DNA of 34,760 bases from Mastigocoleus sp. MO_188.B34 (GTDB lineage Bacteria > Cyanobacteriota > Cyanobacteriia > Cyanobacteriales > Nostocaceae). Below are positions 25,495-34,760 of the stretch, piece by piece. A program made the translations under genes and the position numbers. Position 1 is the first letter of the stretch, and every line of letters starts with the position of its first letter. The DNA lies in contig NZ_JASJDK010000098.1 of the NCBI RefSeq assembly GCF_030065675.1, positions 1-34,760 of the forward strand, written 5' to 3'. The notes under the pieces were generated by a model that saw only the letters and a list, made by a program, of their open reading frames with translations, was not told the origin of the DNA and searched no databases.

Positions 25495-26264
25495 ATTGCT
25501 CAGTCACACAGGGAAGACAATCCTTGAGAAAGGTTTATTTGGTAGGTGCAGGTCCAGGAGATCCAGGACTGATGACCCTTAAGGGTAAAGGTATTCTCGA
25601 ATGTGCAGATGTAGTTATTCATGATGCCTTAGTTAGCCCTCAAATTTTGGCAATGATTAACTCTCAAGCCGAAAAAATTAATGTGGGAAAGCGAAAAGGA
25701 AGACATTCCCAAGCACAAGAAAAAACAACACAATTGTTGATTGATAAAGCACAAGAAAATGCCATCGTAGTCAGACTAAAAGGTGGAGACCCATTTATTT
25801 TTGGTCGTGGTGGTGAGGAAATGAAAGCATTAGTCGAAGCAGGAGTATCGGTAGAAATAGTCCCTGGTATTACCTCAGGAATTGCAGCTCCTGCTTATGC
25901 TGGTATCCCCTTAACTCATCGACTTTACAGTTCTTCAGTCACATTTGTTACTGGTCATGAGGCAACCGGTAAATATCGTCCAGAAGTAAATTGGGATGCT
26001 ATAGCTCACGGTTCGGAAACTATAGTGATTTATATGGGGATTCACAACCTACCCCACATAGTTCAACAATTGATTAATGCTGAATTAAGTTTAGATACTC
26101 CCGTTGCTCTCATACGTTGGGGTACGCGACCAGACCAGGAAGAATTAATTGGTGAGTTAGGGACAATTCTCGAACAAGTAAAAAATGTAGGTTTTGAAGC
26201 TCCAGCCGTTGTGGTGATTGGTGCAGTCGTGAAGATGTATGGTTTGCTATCTGTTTTGACCTAA
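25491..26264 (+). CDS. cobA: Uroporphyrinogen-III C-methyltransferase CobA
   Basis: SAM-dependent methyltransferase that converts uroporphyrinogen III to precorrin-2, the branch point toward siroheme and cobalamin. Signatures are VYLVGAGPGDPGLMTLKG near the N-terminus, VRLKGGDPFIFGRGGEE (SAM/substrate loop), VEIVPGITSGIAAPAYAGIP, and TFVTGHEATG. The length of 257 residues is normal for the single-domain enzyme; there is no fused CysG dehydrogenase/chelatase or uroporphyrinogen synthase part. The frame extends to TTG 25473, but ATG 25491, overlapping the chelatase stop and preceded by GGAAAG, was chosen. The pairing with the chelatase supports a siroheme supply for nitrite and sulfite reductases (inference). 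Confidence 0.94.
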   Translation: MNCSVTQGRQSLRKVYLVGAGPGDPGLMTLKGKGILECADVVIHDALVSPQILAMINSQAEKINVGKRKGRHSQAQEKTTQLLIDKAQENAIVVRLKGGDPFIFGRGGEEMKALVEAGVSVEIVPGITSGIAAPAYAGIPLTHRLYSSSVTFVTGHEATGKYRPEVNWDAIAHGSETIVIYMGIHNLPHIVQQLINAELSLDTPVALIRWGTRPDQEELIGELGTILEQVKNVGFEAPAVVVIGAVVKMYGLLSVLT

Positions 26265-26728
26265 TCTTCGCAGTTTGATAATCAGCGAATAGATGTTAAG
26301 CTATCCCACGGCTAGTATATGAGTGGATAATCTTTAAACCATAAAGACTGAGGAATTTCAAGTACTATTCCTTAATTTTGTGATATGCACAATGGCGTTT
26401 AGCAAGATCTAATCTTCTTGGTATCCAGAGAAATAAGTGAGATAAATAAGTATTTTTTGAAGACGTTCGCACAGAAGGATCAAATTAGAATTAGGATCTA
26501 AGTGGTTTAATGTCTTAAAATTAAGTTACATTTAATTAAGATTCTTACTAAAACTCTGAACATGTTATAGAAGTCCTAAGCTCTGTAACAGTTCAGTTGG
26601 AACAGTTGTATTAAATAAAGTGGAATTATAAACATCCGTTTAACAGCATAGTAACAGGGAAATATATTCCTATATTCCTTCAAGTGCTATTGCTGATTAG
26701 TTGTATCAGCATCTAGAGGCAAATTAAA
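26265..26728. other. Spacer cobA / ftsH
   Basis: No gene is seen. Two AACAGTT copies in direct orientation (about 26587-26609) and AT-rich DNA lie in what must be the ftsH promoter region. No terminator for cobA was recognised. Confidence 0.4.
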
Positions 26729-28615
26729 ATGAAATTCTCCTGGAGAGTCCTAGTACTTTGGACATTGCCTGCTTTGGTAATTGGCTTTTTCTTTTGGCAG
26801 GGGGCTTTTAGTAGTTCTCCAGCTGATTTAACTAAAAATACAGCCAGTACCCGTATGACCTACGGGCGCTTTCTGGAATATCTGGATGCCGAGCAGATAT
26901 CCACCGTAGATTTTTATGAAGGTGGAAGAACAGCCATCGTACAAACGAAGGATCCAGAACTTGATAATCGTTTGCAGCGAGTGAGGGTAGATTTGCCTAT
27001 TAATGCTCCCGAGTTAATTGAGAAACTTGAGGAGAAAGGAGTCAACTTTGCTGCTCATCCCATGCGTAATGATGGAGCAATTTGGGGACTATTGGGCAAT
27101 CTAATTTTCCCAATTTTACTTATTACCGGTTTATTCTTCTTGTTCCGTCGTTCTAGCAATATGCCCGGTGGTCCCGGTCAAGCAATGAACTTCGGTAAGT
27201 CTAAAGCACGTTTCCAAATGGAAGCTAAAACCGGAGTAAAATTTGATGACGTTGCAGGCATTGAGGAAGCAAAAGAAGAACTGCAAGAAGTAGTTACTTT
27301 CCTCAAGCAACCAGAAAGATTTACAGCAGTAGGGGCACGCATTCCCAAAGGCGTATTGTTAGTAGGACCTCCGGGAACTGGTAAAACATTATTAGCAAAA
27401 GCGATCGCTGGTGAAGCAGGCGTACCTTTCTTTAGTATTTCCGGTTCTGAATTCGTGGAAATGTTTGTTGGTGTTGGTGCTTCCCGAGTTCGCGATCTAT
27501 TTAAAAAAGCTAAAGATAATGCACCATGTATTATCTTCATCGATGAAATCGATGCAGTTGGAAGACAGCGTGGTGCTGGTATTGGTGGTGGTAATGACGA
27601 ACGGGAACAAACCCTCAACCAATTGTTAACCGAAATGGATGGTTTTGAAGGTAATTCCGGCATCATTATTATTGCTGCAACCAACCGTCCCGATGTTTTG
27701 GATGCAGCACTGTTACGTCCCGGACGTTTTGACAGACAGGTTACAGTGGATGCACCAGATATTAAAGGACGCTTGGAAGTACTTAGAGTTCATGCTCGTA
27801 ATAAAAAGATTGACGAAAGCGTTTCTTTGGAAACCATTGCTCGTCGGACTCCAGGATTTACCGGTGCTGACTTAGCCAACTTGCTTAATGAAGCAGCTAT
27901 TCTTACCGCCCGTCGTCGTAAAGAAGCTATTACCCTGTTAGAAATTGATGATGCAGTTGACCGGGTAGTCGCTGGGATGGAAGGTACTCCATTGGTAGAT
28001 AGCAAGAGCAAACGCTTAATTGCTTACCATGAAATAGGACATGCTTTAGTTGGTACTTTACTTAAGGACCACGACCCAGTACAGAAAGTTACTTTAATTC
28101 CTCGCGGTCAAGCACAAGGGTTAACTTGGTTTACCCCCAGTGAGGAATCAGGTTTAATTACTCGTTCTCAACTTAAAGCCAGAATTACAGGTGCTTTGGG
28201 CGGTCGTGCAGCCGAAGATGTAATTTTTGGTAGAGATGAAATTACTACTGGCGCTGGAAATGACCTGCAGCAAGTAACAGGTATGGCACGACAAATGGTA
28301 ACTCGTTTTGGGATGTCCGACTTGGGACCACTTTCCTTGGAAAGTCAGTCAGGAGAAGTTTTCTTGGGACGTGACTGGATGACTCGTTCGGAATATTCTG
28401 AGTCGATTGCAGCCCGTATCGACAGTCAAGTTCGCACAATTGTTGATGAGTGCTACAAGTCCGCGCTCGATATCATGCGCAATCATCGTTCTTTAATGGA
28501 TCGAGTTGTGGATCTGTTAATCGAGAAAGAGACTATCGACGGAGATGAATTTCGACAAATTGTGTCTGAGTATGCAGAAGTACCAGATAAACCACAGTTT
28601 GCACCAAGCTTGTAG
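26729..28615 (+). CDS. ftsH: ATP-dependent zinc metalloprotease FtsH (FtsH2 type)
   Basis: Thylakoid-membrane AAA+ protease of 628 residues. It has a transmembrane helix (about 7-25), a lumenal domain (about 40-112), a second helix (about 118-139), an AAA domain with Walker A GPPGTGKT (213-220) and Walker B IIFIDE (268-273), the SRH region with [19 protein letters not shown], and the zinc site HEIGH (434-438) with D512 as likely third ligand. All catalytic residues are present. Its overall sequence resembles Synechocystis FtsH2 (slr0228), which with FtsH3 degrades photodamaged D1 during photosystem II repair; cyanobacteria have several paralogues, so the exact one is inferred. ATG 26729 follows AGAGG. 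A strong terminator follows at 28643. psbA, encoding its main substrate, lies about 6 kb away. Confidence 0.95.
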   Translation: MKFSWRVLVLWTLPALVIGFFFWQGAFSSSPADLTKNTASTRMTYGRFLEYLDAEQISTVDFYEGGRTAIVQTKDPELDNRLQRVRVDLPINAPELIEKLEEKGVNFAAHPMRNDGAIWGLLGNLIFPILLITGLFFLFRRSSNMPGGPGQAMNFGKSKARFQMEAKTGVKFDDVAGIEEAKEELQEVVTFLKQPERFTAVGARIPKGVLLVGPPGTGKTLLAKAIAGEAGVPFFSISGSEFVEMFVGVGASRVRDLFKKAKDNAPCIIFIDEIDAVGRQRGAGIGGGNDEREQTLNQLLTEMDGFEGNSGIIIIAATNRPDVLDAALLRPGRFDRQVTVDAPDIKGRLEVLRVHARNKKIDESVSLETIARRTPGFTGADLANLLNEAAILTARRRKEAITLLEIDDAVDRVVAGMEGTPLVDSKSKRLIAYHEIGHALVGTLLKDHDPVQKVTLIPRGQAQGLTWFTPSEESGLITRSQLKARITGALGGRAAEDVIFGRDEITTGAGNDLQQVTGMARQMVTRFGMSDLGPLSLESQSGEVFLGRDWMTRSEYSESIAARIDSQVRTIVDECYKSALDIMRNHRSLMDRVVDLLIEKETIDGDEFRQIVSEYAEVPDKPQFAPSL

Positions 28616-28642
28616 TTTAATTTATTAAGAATTTGATGGCAC

Positions 28643-28667
28643 GGGTACGACAATGTCGTGCCCTTTT
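28643..28667 (+). terminator. Rho-independent terminator of ftsH
   Basis: GGGTACGACA pairs with TGTCGTGCCC (one G-T pair) around a tight loop, followed by TTTT, 28 bases past the ftsH stop. Further on, ATTATTTGCTC (28674-28684) and GAGCAAAATAAT (28758-28769) form a second, wider inverted repeat that may serve the convergent signalling operon. Confidence 0.8.
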
Positions 28668-28784
28668 CTTATGATTATTTGCTCAGGAGCCAGAACATAC
28701 CTCGCCCTTATGGACGAGCAGTGGAAGGGAGGAGATGAATAGACTGCGGCGAAGCACGAGCAAAATAATCTAAACACATGGGTA

Positions 28785-29900
28785 CTAATAATTCTCAGTA
28801 TGAACAGTACAAGGTAATTGAACTTGTACAATAGTTTCTTTATTTGGTTCGCTATAAATTTTAAATGTACCGTTATGTAATTCTGTCATGCGTTTAGCAA
28901 TGATTAATCCTAAACCCATTCCTTGCTGTTCGTATATTTGGCGTTCGAACTGTTTGTAAGCACCTAAATTTCTAATTTGTTGGCTTGTCATTCCTCTTCC
29001 ATAATCGATAAATGACAAATTAAATGTAGAGTCTTTTAACTTACTAATTATTCGTACAGTTCGATCTGCAGGAGAAAACTTGAAAGCGTTATCAAGAAGT
29101 TCTTCAATTATGATCAATAACCGAGTTGAACAAATTTTTACTTCACATGAAACTGGTGGATTCAGTTGTAAATCTACTTTTCTTTTTTCATATTTTGCTT
29201 TCTCCAGTATCAATTTATTTAAACTTAAGTTAGGAAACTGAGTGAGATTACTTTGCAACGAATTAATCCGTTTTGGATCGTTGTAAATCATCTCTAATTC
29301 TGTATACAGTAAAAACTTTTGAATTAACTTGAATAAACGTTGACCTGACTGATTTATTCCTTGCGCCATTTCCTGAATTTCTGCAACACTAAGAAATTCA
29401 GCTTCTTGGGTCAAAATTTCAGAGAAACCAAGGATTCCATTTAATGGCGTTCGCATCTCATGGGGTAAAGATAAGGCTATATTATTACGTAATTCATCTA
29501 ATTGTTTTTGTGAGTGTTTATCAATTGCTATTTGTTTTTTTAATTTAGATGCAATTGCTCCAAGTAATTCTTGACTTGTAAAAGGTTTAGTTAAATAATC
29601 ATCTGCACCCAGTTCCATACCCTGACGAAAATCTGAATTCGAAGCTTTTGCGGTCAGAAAAATAAAAGGTATGGTTGATAATTGAGGATTCTGACGTAAT
29701 TTTTCTAGTACTCCATAGCCATCTAATTCTGGCATCATGACATCACAAATAACTAGATCAGGAACTTCTAACTCTGCTATCTGTAACCCAGCCATACCAT
29801 TTTCTGCTACTACTACTTTGAAATCTTCCAAAGTGAGTAATTCAGCAATATTTTGTCTTAGATTTTCTTCATCTTCTATAACTAAAATTTTCTTCATCAT
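28785..29900 (-). CDS. REC-histidine kinase hybrid (third gene of signalling operon)
   Basis: Soluble 371-residue protein. The receiver domain (3-122) has D10, phospho-acceptor D53, T83 and K105. Next come a HisKA segment with H147 in SLPHEMRTPLNGILGFSEIL and a HATPase domain with N-box ELLDNAFKFS, G1 box DYGRGM and G2 box GMGLGLIIAK. It is probably a phosphorelay node, receiving phosphate on D53 from another kinase and modulating its own kinase output (inference). The receiver aligns without gaps over about 125 residues with that of the REC-EAL protein encoded just upstream, including DDYLTKPFT and ELLGAI, so the two probably arose by duplication. The spacer to the upstream gene is 34 bases. 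The frame opens with two consecutive ATG codons right after AGAGG; the second (29897) has the better spacing. Confidence 0.92.
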   Translation of the reverse strand: MMKKILVIEDEENLRQNIAELLTLEDFKVVVAENGMAGLQIAELEVPDLVICDVMMPELDGYGVLEKLRQNPQLSTIPFIFLTAKASNSDFRQGMELGADDYLTKPFTSQELLGAIASKLKKQIAIDKHSQKQLDELRNNIALSLPHEMRTPLNGILGFSEILTQEAEFLSVAEIQEMAQGINQSGQRLFKLIQKFLLYTELEMIYNDPKRINSLQSNLTQFPNLSLNKLILEKAKYEKRKVDLQLNPPVSCEVKICSTRLLIIIEELLDNAFKFSPADRTVRIISKLKDSTFNLSFIDYGRGMTSQQIRNLGAYKQFERQIYEQQGMGLGLIIAKRMTELHNGTFKIYSEPNKETIVQVQLPCTVHTENY

Positions 29901-29934
29901 CCTCTACACTTATTGCGAACAGTAAATTTGTTGC

Positions 29935-31152
29935 TTAAGTGGGCAAATATTTGGGATTGATTAATAAATCTTCGAATTCAGCTGCTGCTATTGCAGGACT
30001 GAATAGAAAACCTTGAATTGCATCACAGTTATTTTGACGTAAGAAATTTAATTCTGCTTCCGTCTCCACACCTTTAGCGATTACTTTAATATCTAAATTA
30101 TGAGCTATTTGAATTAGTCCCTTTGTAATTGCCGACTTTTCAGGTTCATTAGCGATATTATGAATAAAATAGCGATCTATCTTTAAAGTATCAATAGGAA
30201 AATCTTTGAGATACACTAAAGAAGAATTTCCAGTGCCGAAATCATCAATAGTAATCTTGACACCTAAAGACTGTAATTTTTGCATTGTATAAACTGCTGT
30301 ATGAAAATCACTCATAATTGTATTTTCAGTTATTTCTAATTCCAGATAATTTGCTGGAATCTCAAACTCAGCAAGAATTCTCGATATTTTTTGGTAAAAA
30401 TCAACTTGGGTAAATTGGAAACTGGAGACATTTATAGAGAATAATAAAGAAGATAGGTTGGCTTCATCCCAAATTTTTGCTTGTTTGCATACATTCTCTA
30501 ATATCCATTCGCCAATGGAGATAATTAAACCTGTAGATTCAGCTAAGGGGATTAACTCAGCCGGAGAAACCATTCCCAGTTCTGGACTAATCCATCTTAC
30601 TAAACTTTCAGCAGCAATAATTTTACCGGAGATTATATCAACTATAGGTTGATAATAAGTCTGGAATTCGTGTCGTTGTCCAGCTTCAATTGCACGGCGC
30701 AAACTAGATTTAATTAGTAACATTTCTGGCGAAAAATCAATAATATCAGAATAGTTATTGGATAAATAATTTTTCATTTTAATTTGTTTATCCAAACGGC
30801 TATTAATAGCACCTAACAATTCTGCACGAGTAAACGGTTTTGTTAAATAATCATCGGCTCCCAAATCCATTCCTTTACGAACATCTCTCCGAGTAGATTT
30901 AGCTGTAAGAAAAATAAACGGAATTGTTGCAGTTAGAATTTCCTGACGCAATCTTGCTAATACACCATAGCCATCTATTTCTGGCATCATTAGGTCACAT
31001 AAAATAATATCAGGAACTTGGGAGATAGCTAAATCTATTCCAACTTTTCCATTAGCAGCAGTAATAGTTTCAAACCCTTCAGCTTCTAATAAATCTGAAA
31101 GATTCTCACGTACGGAAATCTCATCTTCAATTAATAAAACTTTAGTCAACAT
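29935..31152 (-). CDS. REC-EAL cyclic-di-GMP phosphodiesterase
   Basis: Two-component output protein of 405 residues predicted to hydrolyse cyclic-di-GMP to pGpG. The receiver domain (3-122) has D53 and K105. A short linker leads to the EAL domain (about 150-400). The signature is ESL (182-184, AESLVRW), a common EAL variant. Catalytic and metal ligands appear present: N241 (SINVSSF), E273 (LELEITE), D303/D304 (DDFGTG), K324 (LKIDRYF), E363 (KGVET) and Q380 (IQGFLFSPA). It should therefore be active, with phosphorylation of D53 as the switch. No GGDEF domain is fused. The start follows the kinase stop by 16 bases with no ribosome site, suggesting translational coupling. The likely phosphodonor is the kinase encoded upstream. 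Confidence 0.94.
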   Translation of the reverse strand: MLTKVLLIEDEISVRENLSDLLEAEGFETITAANGKVGIDLAISQVPDIILCDLMMPEIDGYGVLARLRQEILTATIPFIFLTAKSTRRDVRKGMDLGADDYLTKPFTRAELLGAINSRLDKQIKMKNYLSNNYSDIIDFSPEMLLIKSSLRRAIEAGQRHEFQTYYQPIVDIISGKIIAAESLVRWISPELGMVSPAELIPLAESTGLIISIGEWILENVCKQAKIWDEANLSSLLFSINVSSFQFTQVDFYQKISRILAEFEIPANYLELEITENTIMSDFHTAVYTMQKLQSLGVKITIDDFGTGNSSLVYLKDFPIDTLKIDRYFIHNIANEPEKSAITKGLIQIAHNLDIKVIAKGVETEAELNFLRQNNCDAIQGFLFSPAIAAAEFEDLLINPKYLPT

Positions 31153-31168
31153 ATAACTATAATTATAA

Positions 31169-34100
31169 TTAACTATTTGTGGCCATATTTAACGGTAGTT
31201 TTACAGTAAAAATAGTCCCATTACCCACTTTACTAATTACATTTATCTCTCCTTGACAAATATCAATACATTTTTTGACTATTGACAATCCTAATCCCGT
31301 ACCTTGAATATTATCTACATTATTTGCACGATTAAATGATTCAAACAAATGTGGTAAATGGTCTTGGGGAATACCTATTCCTTGGTCTTTAATAGTAAAA
31401 ACAGCATGATGATTTTGAATCACTATTGTAAAGTAAATAGGCTTGATATCTGGGGAATACTTAATTGCATTAGATAATAAATTACTCAATATATGTCTGA
31501 GTAACTTTTTATCCATATACACTTCAAGTGATTGATGATCGCAGTCAAAAATTATTTTCGTTTGAGGTTGATTTATTTGTAAATCTTCAATTAGAGAAAG
31601 AGAGTATTTTACTAGCTCAAAATATTTTGGTTTGCACTGTAGTTTGCCTGCTTCTGCTTTCTCTAAATTTAAAACATCTTCCAATAAATTAGTCATACGT
31701 TTAACTGCTAATTGAATTTTTTTAAGGTATTTAAATCTATTTTCCTTATTCCATTTGTGACCATAATTTTCTAATAATTCAGAGGATGAAAGAATCGTGG
31801 TTAATGGTGTACGAAATTCATGGGAAGTCGTACTTACAAAACGAGACTTTAGTTCGTTGAGTTCTTTTTCTTTTTCTAAAGCTTCTCTTAGTTGCTGTTC
31901 TAGTTTTTTATAGTCTGTAATATCTGTTTGGACAACAATAAAGTTAGTTAATATTCCATTTTGGCTGTATACAGGAGAAATGCTTAATTCATTCCAACAT
32001 TCGCTATTATCTTTACGATAATTACGAATAATAGTGCTAAAAAATTTGTTTAATTGTTCTTCTGACAATAGTTTATTTGCTTCCAAATCATTATTGATAT
32101 AGAAATCTCTACTTTGTCCTATTGCTTCTGATATTGAATAACCTGTAATATTTTCAAACGCTGAATTGACATACATTATTGGATTATTAGGAATAGTTGC
32201 ATCACTAATTAATACTCCATTGTTACTAGCTGCAATTGCTCGTTCTCGCAATCTTAATTCTTTCTCAGTTCGCAAACGTTGAGTAATATCAGTATTGATA
32301 TTAACAGTTCCAATTGATTCACCTGTAAAATTTTTTATTGCATCAGTTCTTAACTCAATATCAAGAATACGACCACTTTTACTTCGCATCGTCACTGCAC
32401 CGCGCCAAGATTTACCTCTGTGAATTTTGGCGAATACTTTGCGGTAATCAGCATGACTAACATAAATAGCAGCTAAGCTTCCTAGAGTATTTAATTCTTC
32501 GGTGCTGTATTCAAATAATTCTCTGAAAGCACGGTTAAGGTGAATAACATTACCTTGAGAATCAGTCATACAGATCGCATCGCTAGCACATTCAATTGCT
32601 GTACGAAAACCAAGTAATGTTTCTTCAGATTGTTTGCGTTCGGTGATATCTTCGACTGTTCCAAGAATACCAACTACATTACCTTGAGCATCATGAAGTG
32701 GAACCTTGTTTGTCTCAACCCAAACTTTGTTACCATCGAATTGCTGTTGCGTTTCAATAATATGATATTGTGCTTGGTTAGTCGCCATCACTTTAGCATC
32801 CCATTGGCGTGAGGATTCAGAATATTCTTTGCTCCAGGACAAATCGTAGTCTGTCTTTCCAACTATCAATTGGGGATTATCGAAGCCTGCATTGTAAGCA
32901 AAATTACGATTACATCCAAGATATATCGAATCTCGATCTTTCCAAAAAACACCTTGCGGGATATTATCCATCACCAAGCGCAACATTTGTTGAGACTTGC
33001 GTAGTTTTTCTTCAATTTTCAGTCGCTCTTGTATCTCATCCATCAATTGGTGATTCGTTTGCTTTAAAATTTTGGTGCGCTCAGATACCCGTCTTTCTAA
33101 ATCTGCATTGGTTTCTTGAAGAATATTTTGTGCTTGCTTGCGTTCAGTAATATCTTCTGAAATACCCGTAAGACGATAAACTTCTCCTAAATTATTTTTG
33201 AGAGGAAAACCACGTGTCCATACCCAACGCACCTCACCATCAGGACGAATTATTCGATATTCTTCGTTATAATTTCCATCTAAACTAGTAGTTATTTTTG
33301 CATTCAAGCGCTCCCTATCTTCTGGATGAACAGCATCGATCAGTTCCTCGGGATTTTCATAAAGAAGATCGCGCTTGCGTCCAAATATTTTTTCATACGC
33401 AGGATTAATATAGATAATTTTATTTTGCTTGATATCACGTACAAATAAAACTTGATGGATATTTTCTACTAGTTGTTGAAATAGCTGTACGCTTGACCAG
33501 AGATTATCTTCAATTAATTTATGGGATGTAATATCTCTTTGAATATTTACAAAATGAGTAATTTCTCCCTTTTCATCTGCAATCGGAAAAATATCCACCT
33601 CAACCCAATATTTGGCTCCATTTTTGTGATAGTTAATAAATTCAGTTGTAACCCGTAGACCACTTTGGAGGGCAGTATGAATTAATTCCCAGCCAGAATT
33701 ATCTGTTAATTCGCTTTGGAGAATGGATGGTGTTTTTCCCAAAATTTCCCAAGCAGACCAGCCACTCATTTCGGTGAAAGCTTGATTAACGTAAATGATA
33801 CAAGAATTAAAAGGAGTATCCAGAGAGTTAGCCTTAGTTAGGAGTACGGCATCTTTACTATTTGTGACGACTGACTCTAATAAACTCAATAGTTTATATT
33901 TTTGTCGATATGTTTCTCCATCATCTTTTGCTAGCAACGCTTGATAAATTTTTTCTAATGTAATATTTCCTATTAATTTACTTTGTCTATCTAGTACTGG
34001 TAGTATTCTTAAGTCATATTTTTTAAACAGTAAGAATAAACTTTGTGGGAAAATAAAATCTTCTATTTGAGATTCTGTGAGGGTGAACACTGAAGTTTTC

Positions 34101-34348
34101 ATAACTTCAGAAATTTTTGCATGGGCAAAATCTACTCCCGTACTTACCAGACGCACTACATCTTGCTCAGAAAATAAGCCAATTACTTGCCATTCCTTAA
34201 CTACTAAAACATCATTTATTGTTTTGCCTTCTTGATTCATTAACTTAATTACATCCAGCACCAAAGTATCTTCCGTAACACTGATGGGATAACGGTCAAT
34301 AATAGTGTTAAAAAATTCTGAAGCTAGAGTTTCAGCAATTGGACGCAT
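31169..34348 (-). CDS. CBS-PAS(x5)-histidine kinase (first gene of signalling operon)
   Basis: Large soluble sensor kinase, 1059 residues from ATG 34348 (the frame opens at TTG 34366, and the numbers here count from that codon). It has two CBS motifs (about 20-145), which often bind adenine nucleotides; five PAS/PAC units (about 160-282, 290-410, 460-578, 585-698, 708-820), each ending in a DIT-type motif; a coiled linker (410-455); HisKA with H849 (TSHEFRTPL); and HATPase with N966 (SNAIKYS), G1 DQGIGI (994-999) and G2 GTGLGLSIV (1022-1030). There are no transmembrane helices, so signals are intracellular. PAS1 and PAS5 look LOV-like in layout, but the flavin-cysteine motif is absent (GKTPSILQ in PAS1). 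There is no own receiver: its phosphate probably goes to the REC-EAL and REC-kinase proteins that follow 16 and then 34 bases downstream. It starts about 290 bases downstream of psbA. Confidence 0.93.
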   Translation of the reverse strand: MRPIAETLASEFFNTIIDRYPISVTEDTLVLDVIKLMNQEGKTINDVLVVKEWQVIGLFSEQDVVRLVSTGVDFAHAKISEVMKTSVFTLTESQIEDFIFPQSLFLLFKKYDLRILPVLDRQSKLIGNITLEKIYQALLAKDDGETYRQKYKLLSLLESVVTNSKDAVLLTKANSLDTPFNSCIIYVNQAFTEMSGWSAWEILGKTPSILQSELTDNSGWELIHTALQSGLRVTTEFINYHKNGAKYWVEVDIFPIADEKGEITHFVNIQRDITSHKLIEDNLWSSVQLFQQLVENIHQVLFVRDIKQNKIIYINPAYEKIFGRKRDLLYENPEELIDAVHPEDRERLNAKITTSLDGNYNEEYRIIRPDGEVRWVWTRGFPLKNNLGEVYRLTGISEDITERKQAQNILQETNADLERRVSERTKILKQTNHQLMDEIQERLKIEEKLRKSQQMLRLVMDNIPQGVFWKDRDSIYLGCNRNFAYNAGFDNPQLIVGKTDYDLSWSKEYSESSRQWDAKVMATNQAQYHIIETQQQFDGNKVWVETNKVPLHDAQGNVVGILGTVEDITERKQSEETLLGFRTAIECASDAICMTDSQGNVIHLNRAFRELFEYSTEELNTLGSLAAIYVSHADYRKVFAKIHRGKSWRGAVTMRSKSGRILDIELRTDAIKNFTGESIGTVNINTDITQRLRTEKELRLRERAIAASNNGVLISDATIPNNPIMYVNSAFENITGYSISEAIGQSRDFYINNDLEANKLLSEEQLNKFFSTIIRNYRKDNSECWNELSISPVYSQNGILTNFIVVQTDITDYKKLEQQLREALEKEKELNELKSRFVSTTSHEFRTPLTTILSSSELLENYGHKWNKENRFKYLKKIQLAVKRMTNLLEDVLNLEKAEAGKLQCKPKYFELVKYSLSLIEDLQINQPQTKIIFDCDHQSLEVYMDKKLLRHILSNLLSNAIKYSPDIKPIYFTIVIQNHHAVFTIKDQGIGIPQDHLPHLFESFNRANNVDNIQGTGLGLSIVKKCIDICQGEINVISKVGNGTIFTVKLPLNMATNS

Positions 34349-34550
34349 AAAATTATCAGAGAGCAAAATAAAACAAAAGCAGAGTTGAAGAACTCAAGAA
34401 AAAACTACTCTCTCAATATGTGTAAACTTTAAAAACTACGAATGACTAGGGTGTAAATTCGGAAAATTGCCTTTAAGGTAAAAATCCTTTGGCTGATAAT
34501 CTTTTTTTGCTGTTTTTCAATAACCAAATTCTGAATAAAAATGCACACAA

Positions 34551-34582
34551 AAAATCACCCTCCATTCCTGGAGAGTGATTTT
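34551..34582 (-). terminator. Rho-independent terminator of psbA
   Basis: AAAATCACCCTCCA pairs with TGGAGAGTGATTTT around TTCC, with one mismatch. On the reverse strand the stem ends in a T-rich stretch. It lies 57 bases past the psbA stop, so it separates psbA from the signalling operon. Confidence 0.82.
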
Positions 34583-34639
34583 GATTTTAAGTAAATGCTT
34601 ACTTAAGCTAAATATTCAATTTGTTGATGGTTGATAATA

Positions 34640-34760
<121 letters not shown>

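Overview
The window is chromosomal DNA from a cyanobacterium, most likely a filamentous, heterocyst-forming type (Nostocales). The evidence is the photosystem II genes psbA (3' end only) and psbU, the photosystem I factor btpA, a rimO-crhR pair, a VKOR-thioredoxin fusion, seven or more HIP1 octamers (GCGATCGC, for example at 1752, 4721, 9792, 10086, 13224, 19165 and 27401, all inside genes), heptamer tandem repeats between genes, and long AT-rich spacers. The Nostocales assignment is inference; the cyanobacterial assignment is firm.

Layout. 1-9.5 kb: a REC-GAF-histidine kinase (+), an aldo/keto reductase (+), then crhR and rimO (both -, transcribed rimO to crhR), a 1.1 kb divergent spacer, and btpA (+). 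9.7-15.2 kb: a VKOR-thioredoxin fusion (+), a CHASE2-PAS-GGDEF diguanylate cyclase (+), and a small secreted protein ending in ERGSGTR (+). 15.3-19.3 kb: nadB, psbU and a DUF3120 membrane protein (all -). 19.9-24.7 kb: uppP (+), a 474-bp relic of an ISAzo13-type insertion sequence with perfect 27-bp ends, a small zinc-ribbon protein (-), a GNAT acetyltransferase (-), tRNA-His (-) and a DUF4359 protein (+). 24.7-28.6 kb: a sirohydrochlorin chelatase overlapping cobA (both +), then ftsH of the FtsH2 type (+). 28.8-34.3 kb: a three-gene signalling operon (-) of CBS-PAS5-histidine kinase, REC-EAL and REC-histidine kinase. 34.6 kb to the end: the 3' end of psbA (-) with its terminator.

Functional threads. 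Several genes serve the thylakoid: psbA and FtsH2 (D1 and its repair protease), psbU, btpA and VKOR (disulfide formation). Cyclic-di-GMP appears twice, with a GGDEF synthase that keeps active-site and inhibitory-site motifs and a REC-EAL enzyme with the expected catalytic residues. The chelatase and cobA supply siroheme (needed by nitrite and sulfite reductases) or cobalamin precursors. The least explained parts are the signalling operon, the secreted ERGSGTR protein, the hairpin-rich leader upstream of btpA, and several palindromic or dispersed repeats.

Limits: all identifications come from reading motifs and overall resemblance to known families. No search or folding program was run. Several starts are TTG or GTG and remain uncertain.
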